In this document: positions 37,761-46,227 of the stretch, piece after piece
Layout of the letters: every line of letters starts with the position of its first letter
Numbering within the stretch: position 1 is the first letter of the stretch
DNA from: Beroe forskalii
Lineage: Eukaryota > Ctenophora > Nuda > Beroida > Beroidae
DNA length: 64,000 nucleotides
Direction of reading: 5' to 3'
NCBI GenBank assembly: GCA_011033025.1
Contig: WFMF01000053.1
Location: 124,001-188,000, forward strand
Notes under the pieces: model-generated
Database searches by the model: none
Told to the model about the DNA's origin: nothing
What the model saw: only the letters and a program-made list of their open reading frames with translations
Translations under genes and position numbers: made by a program

Positions 37761-38080
37761 CCACCCCTCTCAGTAGTGAATGTCGTCCCAGTAAGTAACC
37801 ATGGTTACAAGCAAGTAACCATGGTAACTAGTAAGTTACCATGGTAACTAGTAAGTTACCATGGTAACTAGTAAGTTACCATGGCAACTTGTTAGTTACC
37901 ATGGTACCTAGTAAGTTACCATGGTACCTAGTAAGTTACCATAGTAACCAGCAAGTTACCATAGTAACTATTTAGTTACCATGGTAACTATATTAGTTAC
38001 CATGGTAACTTGTTAGTTACCATGACACCTACTAAGATCGTAACCACACCCCTCTGAGTAGTGAATGTCGTCCCAGTAAC
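37761..38080. repeat. Direct repeat flanking the X-box array
   Basis: A segment of about 34 bp occurs at 37761-37794 and again at 38045-38080 (common core AGTAGTGAATGTCGTCCC). The minisatellite lies exactly between the two copies. The second copy leads into the syntaxin-5 5' region, so the array seems to have expanded inside a duplicated piece of upstream sequence. Confidence 0.8.
37795..38029. promoter_or_regulatory. Array of twelve RFX X-box-like palindromes, 20-bp period
   Basis: Tandem 20-bp units, each carrying GTTACCATGGTAAC or a close variant, followed by TAGTAA. Perfect copies lie at 37835, 37855, 37975 and 37996. The version at 37875 (GTTACCATGGCAAC) also fits the X-box consensus GTTRCCATGGYAAC of RFX transcription factors. 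Looser copies lie at 37697 and 37714. The array ends about 150 bp before the syntaxin-5 start codon, where promoter elements would sit. The sequence match is visible; regulation by RFX is inference. Confidence 0.7.
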
Positions 38081-38177
38081 CAGGCTGCGTCGCCGGCTTC
38101 CCCCCTCCACGCCCACTCTCTCCTCCTCCCCCTCTTCTCCTCTCGTGACGTCACCAGCCTCCCATCACCATGACAAC

Positions 38178-40627
38178 ATGACATGTCGTGAACGGACCAA
38201 CGAATACAAATCAATTGTTCAAGCGCGCCGCAGTCGCGCCGCCGGCGCCTACATAAACAACCACAGCAATGCGGCGGTAGCAGCGCCTGTACCGCCGACC
38301 AGGAGTCAGTTTAATAAGGTGGCGGGAACGATTGGGCGGAATATCGCCAATACCTGCGAGAAACTGGAGAAGTTGGCGTTGTTGGTAAGTTACGAAGGAC
38401 CATTGGCTTATTAGATGTCTAAGTAATTTCACAGCGGATTTCACATGAAATTTTATGAAACATCTTCAAAACTATCCCAAATATTTTGTGCATTGTGCTG
38501 TTTGATTCTTACAAGACCAGTGCTTATGTCTCCTCTTCCAGTCTCAATTGTCTCAAACGCAATCTGATAGTACAAGATACAGTGAATTGGTACAAGGAAA
38601 ATTAGGCCAATGACAATTGACACTCCATTCTCCCAGGTGGGGAATAAGTCACTATTCGAGGATCGGAGTACGGAGATCAACAAGTTGACAGAGATAATCA
38701 ACGAGGATTTGTCGGGGTTAGATCGGATGATATCCGAGCTCTCGGCTTTCTCCAAGAATAGTGCTGTTCAGGTTGGTTTATTAATAAAGTCTGCATATTT
38801 GCAATTGACGCAGTGCTCGGTCAATCCACTGCCTCCCCAATGATCTATTTTGTGTACGAAGCAGACGGGTTCTGCTCTTATATTTATGAGTAAAGGTTTC
38901 TGCTTTTATGGGTAAATCTCCATCTTTTATGGGTAAAGATATGGGTTAAGTCTCTGCTAAATGACTATCTGTTCAGGTGAATGTTCAGATGTCCCAACAC
39001 TCAACCTCCGTAATCATGTCACTCCAATCCCAACTAGCCAACATTACCCTCGACTTCAAAGAGGTTCTCGTATCCCGAACTGAAAACATCAAGGAAGCAA
39101 AACAACGGCGGGATCAGTTCAGCTCGGGATCGGTGACGGCTGCCTCGGGATTTGCAGGGGACTAGCAAACGACCAGTTACCATTTCTCAAAAAAATCCGG
39201 TTACGGTTTCAGTTTCGGTTGGCTGAAAACGCCCTGTTAATAACCGGTATTTCGGTTTTGGTTAATAACCGGTTGTTTCCTACAGGGGATGGGGTGTTCG
39301 GGGATGATTCGTTGTTGTTGAAATCGGAGAGAGGAGCTGCGGAAGACACCTTGGTGGATTTCTCTGGGTACGATCAGAATCAGCAGCTGGCTCTGCTTGA
39401 AAACCAGGATTCGTACCTTCAGGTTCGTGACGAATTTCAGAGAGGTTTCTTTAGGGTTGTTCGTGTCGAATGTGTGGTCAGAGAAGTTGGTTTAGGTTAT
39501 AAAGGTTCACAAAATTTCTCGAATTGTTTAGATTTTAATTGGTTTAAAAACTGAGCCTGTTGAGAGAAAATCATGAAACCATGAAGACATCGCTTTTAAA
39601 AAGATTCTATTACAGGAAAGAGAGAAGAACATCAAGACTATTTACAGTAAGATTGAAGAGCTTGGTCAGATGATGGGTCGACTCTCTACCATGATTTCTG
39701 AACAAGGTGACATTGAGTGAGATATCAACAGCTTGATCTGACACCACTTTCATGCTGACACCACTCTGCCTTGATACTTCTTGACTCTGACACCACTTCA
39801 CGCTGACACCACTTTACTATGATACCACTTCAGTCTGACACCGCTCTACTTTGATACCTTTTCACTCTAAAACCGCTTCACTCCGACACCACATCGCGCT
39901 GACACCACTTCACTCTGACACAACTTCACTGCGGCACCACTTTAATCTGACACCCCTTCACTCTGACACCACTTCACTCTGACACCACTTCGCGTTGACA
40001 CCACTTCACTCTGAAACTACTTCATGCTGACACCACTTCATTCTGACACCACTTCACTCTAACACCACTTCAATCTGAAATCACTTCACTCTGACACCAC
40101 TTTTCTCTGAAACCACTTCACTCTGACACCACTTCACTCTGACACCACTCTCCTGACACCACTGCACCCTGACACCACTTCACTCTGACACCACTTCACT
40201 CTGAAGTCTGACATCACTTCACTCTGACACATCTTAACTCTGACACCACTCAACTCTGACACCACTTCACGCTGACACCACTTCACCGAGTCGCCGCTTC
40301 ACTCTGACACCACTTCACTCTGAAACCACTCTTAGCCTTGCCCCAGACTCTTCTACTCTTATCTATGACATTTCTTCTCTCTCACTTCTTTCTAATTAAA
40401 TTCGACAAATTCTAATGCATTTGCTCATTTGTTTAAATCTATTTCTTCCAGGTGACACCATTTCTCTGCTCGACACCAACGTTACGGACATTCAAACGAA
40501 CGTTGAAGCAGCACATTCAGAACTGTTGAAATACTTCCAGAACATATCATCTAACCGGTGGCTTATGTTCAAAGTGTTCGGTATTCTCATTATATTCTTC
40601 ATCATATTCGTTGTTTTCATGGCATAG
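38178..40627 (+). CDS. STX5: Syntaxin-5, Qa-SNARE of the ER-Golgi pathway
   Basis: Mediates fusion of ER-derived and intra-Golgi vesicles. Exons: 38178-38384, 38637-38771, 38977-39157, 39286-39422, 39616-39706, 40452-40627, giving 308 residues (the vertebrate short form has about 301). The start MTCRERTNEY matches the conserved syntaxin-5 N-terminus. Further landmarks are TEIINEDLSGLD, then SVIMSLQSQLA. The SNARE motif runs from ENQDSYLQ, has the zero-layer Gln in MISEQGDTI, and ends NVEAAHSELLKYFQ. The C-terminal anchor follows SSNRWLMFKV. Upstream the frame stays open to 38061 but has no ATG, so the long form known in vertebrates is not encoded conventionally. Intron 3 has GG-AG borders and transposon-like ends; intron 5 contains a minisatellite. 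The X-box array lies just upstream. Confidence 0.92.
39158..39285 (+). mobile_element. STX5: Syntaxin-5 intron 3, MITE-like with GG-AG borders
   Basis: A 128-bp intron. Exon 3 ends in TTTGCAGGGGA and exon 4 begins after CTACAGGGGATGG, so CAGGGGA is repeated at both borders like a target-site duplication. Inside it, the left end TAGCAAACGACCAGTTA pairs with the right end read in reverse, TAGGAAACAACCGGTTA (14 of 17 bases agree). No GT donor keeps the frame. Splicing within the repeat gives FAGDGVF in frame with the AG supplied by the duplicated flank. I infer a transposon insertion that is spliced out precisely. Confidence 0.6.
39730..40335. repeat. 16-17 bp minisatellite in syntaxin-5 intron 5
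   Basis: About 35 degenerate copies of TGACACCACTTCACTC. The intron's own 3' border reads CAG then GTGACACCATTTCTCTG, so the start of exon 6 resembles the repeat unit. Confidence 0.9.
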
Positions 40628-41074
40628 GAAATATGTATGAGAAAGGAAGATCACTTTGATGATATATTTGCAGCCTGAATATTTGTCAAATCTTGGGGAA
40701 ATCTTGAAGGAATCTCGCCGGAAAAAGCGTGGAGTTTGTGAATGTGTATGATAATAATTTGAGGCGATGAAGTAAAATTACAGGTTTTATTTGATTGTGC
40801 TATGATTTATTTTGTTCTATAGTAATTGTATTGTTAATAAGGGGTCTGGGTTCATTGACTTAGATTCTATCATGCACATCAGTTAGGGAAATCTTAAACA
40901 TCTTATAGGTAGGTAGATTAAGTACAGTTTGTCATGGTAACAAGAATTCTGCTTCGTAGGTCTTTTCTAACGTACATAAACATAAAGTTTTTCAGTTTGG
41001 ATGAATTACCAGAAAAGTTTTAATCGCTCTTTTAGGGGCAAAAATGAGTTATTTAAAGAGTCTTTAAATATTTG
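40628..41074. other. Syntaxin-5 3' flank
   Basis: AT-rich; presumed 3' UTR and polyadenylation region. No further feature seen. Confidence 0.4.
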
Positions 41075-41079
41075 GTTAT

Positions 41080-41965
41080 ATAACGGGTGATGACTATTTA
41101 TCTGGAATTATTTCAATGTATTCTTGTGGGCAAATCGAGATCATGTTAGAGCTCAGATGTGCTTATTCTGGACCTAAAAAGTCTGCTGATTCAGAATAAC
41201 ATCATGAGAAAATTTGAAAACCCTTTTTTCTCATGCTACTGGCCGATTAGTTTGAGAAGGTACAAAAAAATCTTGCACAAATTCAGATTGACTTCCTGAC
41301 ATATGATTGGAAAATTGCATACAGGAGCATGCCCATCAGTTGCCATCTAGGTTTACTCTTGAACTTCGTTAGCTGACGAGACACTAATGAAGACCTCCCC
41401 ACATGCATTTTTCGTTAAATATCAGAAAATTCTTGGATTTTAGAGCTAAAATCACAAATTTATGGAAAAAAGTGTTTTTGCTTGGCCCAAGAAAGTCAGA
41501 ACAGTGAATCAGGTAGTCTAAACAGGATTTGATGTGGACTCTATTAAACATAACTGGGTCTGGAATCACCTACTTTATTTAGTATGTGAATGATCAACAA
41601 TTACCCAAAAATCAAAGAAAGCATATCATCCTAGAATTAATGATTTTGACACGTTTTAGGTCCATGGTCACCATTGACAAGTTAGTAGATGCTTTATCGC
41701 AGTCAATTCCTTGAGCAGGACCCTGCCCAGAACCATCTATAGTATGTTGACCACACTTTTGAGAATTGGTTAATATTTAGATTTTGCATTTTTCAAATCT
41801 TCCTAATCTATTGCAAGCATGGTTGTCAATTTTTTCAATGATGTTATTTGAATCAGCAGATCTCTTTGAAATCTGGTGAAGAATCATATTTGAGCCCCAC
41901 ATCCTCTGATTTATTCCAATAAGAATTATTGAAATAATTCAGATAAATAGTCATCAACTGTTATT
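41080..41965. mobile_element. ~890-bp foldback element with long inverted arms
   Basis: The left arm carries GATGACTATTTATCTGGAAT (about 41088), and the right arm carries the complement ATTCAGATAAATAGTCATC (about 41937). Agreement continues inward: TCTGCTGATTCAGAATAACA (about 41190) matches the complement of sequence near 41857. Arms are about 200 bp, imperfect, around a core of about 450 bp without coding capacity. This fits a non-autonomous inverted-repeat transposon, though no target duplication is obvious. Confidence 0.6.
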
Positions 41966-42692
41966 ATATTTACTAACGTTTTCCTTAAAAAAGATGGAGG
42001 AAGTTTATAAATGATTAAATGTACAGGACTTTGGCAATCCAACTGATATAACCTGCAGTTTACCTGTAAATTTATGGATAAAATTATTAAAACATAGAAG
42101 GAAATAGTTTGTTACAGAACCGCAGTGTTTCTGCTTAAATGTTGTGGTATTAGTATTATCTACCCTGTGGGTCTGTTTCATTGACTGCCCATTTGATGAT
42201 CGTAAAACTCCGTTCGCTGATTGGCTGATATGTTGTGGAGCATCATAAATAATCGATAAGAGTGTTTCATGTTTTCCAGTCTGTACTATCAGTTAAAAAT
42301 GTAAATTAAACTTCAAATGTTTTGCTGCAACTGTCAGATGATATATTTGTTATTGAATTTGACACCATTTTATCGCACATTGTTTTTCTAACGAGTCAAA
42401 ATAAACACATTCACAAATAGGGTAACTTATTACAATCATGTTAGTGTCATTAGTTTTACCTTTATGTGTGAATCAATGCTTTAGAAAACACTGTATATGT
42501 ATCTCATGAGGCATAAATTGCCTGACTGCTCTTTTTTGAATAGATGTTTAGTTTCTAGAGATATCAAAAGATATCATAGAGGTAGGACCAGACTCCAGTT
42601 TTATTGTCTCATAAAATGAAAATCACAGAGGAGAGTATATATCCAATCCTGAACACCAACTCTTATCCCTTCCGTCTCTGTTAGTTTGACTT
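41966..42692. other. Intergenic sequence
   Basis: AT-rich; the 3' side of the next, minus-strand gene. Nothing else supported. Confidence 0.35.
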
Positions 42693-44597
42693 TTACAACA
42701 CATTGAAAATGATGAACAAGTCACTTTCTATCGGCTGCTCAGTCATCACCATCTTTGGACACATCAACTCATTATACGTACTCTCGTTCATCCGAGTACA
42801 GGGCTGAATGACCATATCCTCCTCACATCTCACCACTTGAAACCCTGCAAACCCCATCGCTTCAACCCCGTAGAAATTATCACATCGGATGGTAATGGAG
42901 CTTCCTTCAAGGAAAAACGGCCTTTCTCCGACCTCTCTCCCTCCGGTTCTCCAGTAAACTACTGTAGCGTTTTGTAGTAACCCGGTGAAGTCCCAGCAGA
43001 TTGTGGGTGTTTCAGGGGCTTGCTGAATGAGGAAGTTGGAGGAGGGTGAGATGTAGGAGGGAAGGGGGATCGCTTTGTATAGTGATCTCTCAAATGAAGG
43101 AAGTGATCTGTCAGATGAACGAAGTGATCTCTCAAATGAAGGAAGTGATCTTTCAGATGAACGAAGTGATCTTTCAGATGAACGAAGTGATCTTTCAGAT
43201 GAACGAAGTGATCTTTCAAATGAACGAAGTGATCTTTCAGATGAACGAAGTGATCTCTCAAGTTCGTAGAGGGTTCTGTTAGGTGATCTTCGTCCTCTGT
43301 CTGGTTTATTAGGTTTTTGGCATGGTTCACCTTGTGGTCTGTCACACGATATTCCATCAAGTGGTTTAACAGGTGATTTACCAGGTGATTTAACAGGTGA
43401 ATTACCAGGTGATTTAGCAAGTGTTTTATTTGTTGACCTATCACCTTCCCCCTCTGATGTTGCGTCATTCCGCACCGCTTTTCGTCTTACTATGCTTTTG
43501 ATCGAATAACTCGTTCCATTCTTTGTGATGACAAACGTCTGCTGTTCCAACAAAGGGTAGTTTCTAAATTCATTACCACGGTTACTATTCGATTTTACTC
43601 TGTAGATTGGATGCAGCTCTAGTCTATCAACCAATGCACTTCTATCTCTGAGTCCTGATACAGCCAAACAAAGATCGGGGGAAGAAATAGGAACAATCCT
43701 TACTACGTTTTCAAAGCCATTGCTTGGATCGTAGACAATATCATCTGCTCGTGATAACACCCAGATACTGGAATAGGAACAAATGTCCATTTTGATCTTC
43801 ACTTTTCCTTCCTCTTTTTTAACTGTACTCAGGCACTTGGAGCCTGTCTCAGCATCTTTTAGCAGTACTCCATTCGTCCACACAGACTTAAGGAGTCTAT
43901 CAGGATGGTCTTCAAGGCGTTCCGTCAGTTCCTCCACCTCTTCCAGACAACTATCCAAACACTCTTCTTTACTCTTGTTTTCTTCTTTCCTCCGCAAGCA
44001 GCTCATGCTGAAAAACACGTACTCCATCAGATAAATCATGCTATCCAGGTCCTCCACCCTCCCTATTCCGTCAATGGAGTGCAGAAAGCAGGTCCGGGTA
44101 GCAATCTGGTAGGTGAAGGCTTTACACTCGAAGTAGATCAGGGAACAGTATTCCAGACATATGGAGATGTCACGTGATATGTCACGTGATGTGTCACGTG
44201 GGTTTCCCAGAGAGAATCTGTGTAGAATTGCTCCGTTTGCATTGTAAGATCCAGGGTACATTCTAGCACAATCACCCTTAGTCGCCAGTTCTTCAGGTAA
44301 AATCGAGGATGGTTTCTGTTCCATTCCATTTTCTGAACTTCCGCGCATCGAAAACTCGAAGAATTGATGAGTTTCCTTCGTTTCACCTGGCGCTTTCATT
44401 TCCAGTCCGTCAAAAGCCTGTGATATGAAACTGTCCGTATCTGGTTGCTGTAGACTTGATATCATCGAGGAGAATATTAGAACTCCGACTGAGAGGTAGA
44501 TGAGTTTTATCTCTTTCAATGAGATTAATCTCAAATAATAAGCAACGAAACCCATAACAAGTTTCCGAGAAAAGTGAAGAATATGATTGTCTTGCAT
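42693..44597 (-). CDS. Putative type II membrane protein with PAN/apple and ricin-B-like domains
   Basis: An uninterrupted 634-codon frame with no introns, unlike its neighbours. Residues about 32-50 are a hydrophobic signal-anchor (LIYLSVGVLIFSSMISSL). Residues 110-200 look like a PAN/apple fold, with Cys 110, 148, 151, 158, 170 and 200 and the stretch YFECKAFTYQ. Residues 240-370 resemble a ricin-B/beta-trefoil module (TGSKCLSTVK, then DLCLAVSG). A KSPGKSPVK-type linker follows, then about nine ERSLRSS heptads (447-515), then a Cys-containing C-terminal domain (CWDFTG to CPKM). Extracellular sugar or protein binding is inferred, not shown. I do not recognise the family. It is divergent from ACBD3, with 1.6 kb between the starts. 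A retroposed or young gene is possible. Confidence 0.7.
   Translation of the reverse strand: MQDNHILHFSRKLVMGFVAYYLRLISLKEIKLIYLSVGVLIFSSMISSLQQPDTDSFISQAFDGLEMKAPGETKETHQFFEFSMRGSSENGMEQKPSSILPEELATKGDCARMYPGSYNANGAILHRFSLGNPRDTSRDISRDISICLEYCSLIYFECKAFTYQIATRTCFLHSIDGIGRVEDLDSMIYLMEYVFFSMSCLRRKEENKSKEECLDSCLEEVEELTERLEDHPDRLLKSVWTNGVLLKDAETGSKCLSTVKKEEGKVKIKMDICSYSSIWVLSRADDIVYDPSNGFENVVRIVPISSPDLCLAVSGLRDRSALVDRLELHPIYRVKSNSNRGNEFRNYPLLEQQTFVITKNGTSYSIKSIVRRKAVRNDATSEGEGDRSTNKTLAKSPGNSPVKSPGKSPVKPLDGISCDRPQGEPCQKPNKPDRGRRSPNRTLYELERSLRSSERSLRSFERSLRSSERSLRSSERSLRSSERSLPSFERSLRSSDRSLPSFERSLYKAIPLPSYISPSSNFLIQQAPETPTICWDFTGLLQNATVVYWRTGGREVGERPFFLEGSSITIRCDNFYGVEAMGFAGFQVVRCEEDMVIQPCTRMNESTYNELMCPKMVMTEQPIESDLFIIFNVL
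43083..43262. repeat. 21-bp coding minisatellite (ERSLRSS heptads)
   Basis: Eight to nine copies of a 21-bp unit (plus strand GAACGAAGTGATCTTTCAGA plus one base), variable at the Ser/Phe positions. The unit length keeps the frame, so copy number can vary without breaking the protein. Confidence 0.9.
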
Positions 44598-46227
44598 GGG
44601 TTAATTACATGCGTACGTGTGTCGTAAAAGGTTGCATTATATTCAAAAGACATTGGTTTTTAATCGTGCCTGTTGTTGAGATTAAATAAGTTCTCATCGA
44701 ACTAATGGGTGCTTGACATTGGCGCCACTATTATGGTTTATAGCACTGAGTTAAATTCGTCTAACCACTATCAAGTCGGCTCTTCGATGCTATTATTGAA
44801 TATTAAATTGATATGGCAGCAACAACAACAAATGATTTAGTTAGTAAGAACGCCTTGAAGTTAATAAACCTTGAAGTAAATCCCGACGATAGATAGTTAG
44901 TTTTAAAGAAGTTGACATTCTAAGTCATGATAGAAACGTAACATGTAAGCGCCTAATTAAGTCAGTTTGGGCACAACATAAATTAAGTAAGATCTACTTT
45001 TTATTCAAAAAAAGATGCGAATACATGACATAATGGTCAATCTTAAACCTATTAAGTGATCTTTTGACAAACGATTGAGTTCATCAAACTATTATTACAA
45101 TATTATAAAGTTAATTTTTCTCAAGAGATTGAAGTTAAAACGAATATAACTGATACGAGAGAATTGTAATCAGAAGCTCTCGAAAATCTTGTGATTATCG
45201 TCGTCAGCTGAGAGTACTTTTTGTTAAAAAAACGACGAAATAATCAGAACATTTTCAAGCTTCGATTACAACCCTCATGTGTCAGTTATAATGTTTAAAA
45301 TTCAATTTCTTTGAGACAATAACTTTGATTTATTGCAATATTGCAGCGTACTATTACATGACCGTATATTGAGCACAGAAGTAGGAATTTTCTGAAGAAA
45401 ATACAGGACACGCTAAAAGCGGTCATTCATGCATTGCTTCAAAGAGTTGGTGAAAATTGAAACAGTCATTGTCGCAATTTTCCCTTCTTTAGAAAGTTGT
45501 TTGTCATTTCAAAATCCAGGACACGTCAAAAGCGGTCATTTATTGCTGCACAGTCGTTGAACATTGAAAAAGTCAATATCGCAATATACCCTTGTACCCA
45601 ATAGTCCCTATACCCAATTGATTTTGCTGTTTTGTTATTAATTTCAAATCAATTGTTGCATGAATTATCATTTAAAATTTCTTTTGCCAATTTGTCGCCA
45701 AATCTTTTATTTTCTTCTTAATATTAATCCTTATCAACAGGTACTATGGCTGGAATGAGAGGCATCTCTAACCGGTCATAATAGCACCCTGTTATTCTAC
45801 CTCAAGATTGTGCTATATTCTCTTGGATTCTTTTGGAGATTCAGTGTTAACGGAAGTCTCAAATCATCATCCACTATTATTTGATCAGTGAACTGTGTCA
45901 TTCCGCTTTATATTGAGACAAATCCGCAGAAATTCGTTGTGAAGTGTATATAATATTCTAGACATTGCAGGAGAAATCAATCATTAAACTGCCCTACAAT
46001 TGCTGAAGACAACTGAGGGGTCCCAAGAAATAGGAACAAACAGGCAAAGAACAAAAAGCTTGCTCACAAAAGGCAGTCAACCTTATCAATAAAGTCCAAT
46101 CTAATCGAGACCCAATTAAACCCCAATTATAATAAAGTATTGAAGACCACCCTAGAACGCCTCTCATTGAAGACCTAATTAGAACTAATCAAAGACCTAA
46201 TTAGAACTAATCAAAGAATATCTCGTC
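44598..46227. promoter_or_regulatory. Divergent intergenic region between the PAN-domain gene and ACBD3
   Basis: Both genes start outward from here, so it should contain two promoters or a shared one; no individual element is identified. At 45404-45483 and 45517-45593 lies an imperfect duplication (AGGACACG(C/T)(C/T)AAAAGCGGTCATT, then AGTCA(T/A)(T/A)(G/T)TCGCAAT). Confidence 0.45.

Noticed and set aside
38061-38177. N-terminal extension of syntaxin-5 (an RLRRR-containing long form)
   Set aside because: The frame is open, but the only start would be GTG at 38061. A stop lies directly upstream at 38055, and no ATG precedes the conserved MTCRERT.
42959-43468. 169-codon frame with KDHFVHL repeats overlapping the PAN-domain gene
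   Set aside because: It is an alternative frame of the same 21-bp coding minisatellite. The 634-codon frame explains the region better, with domains on both sides.
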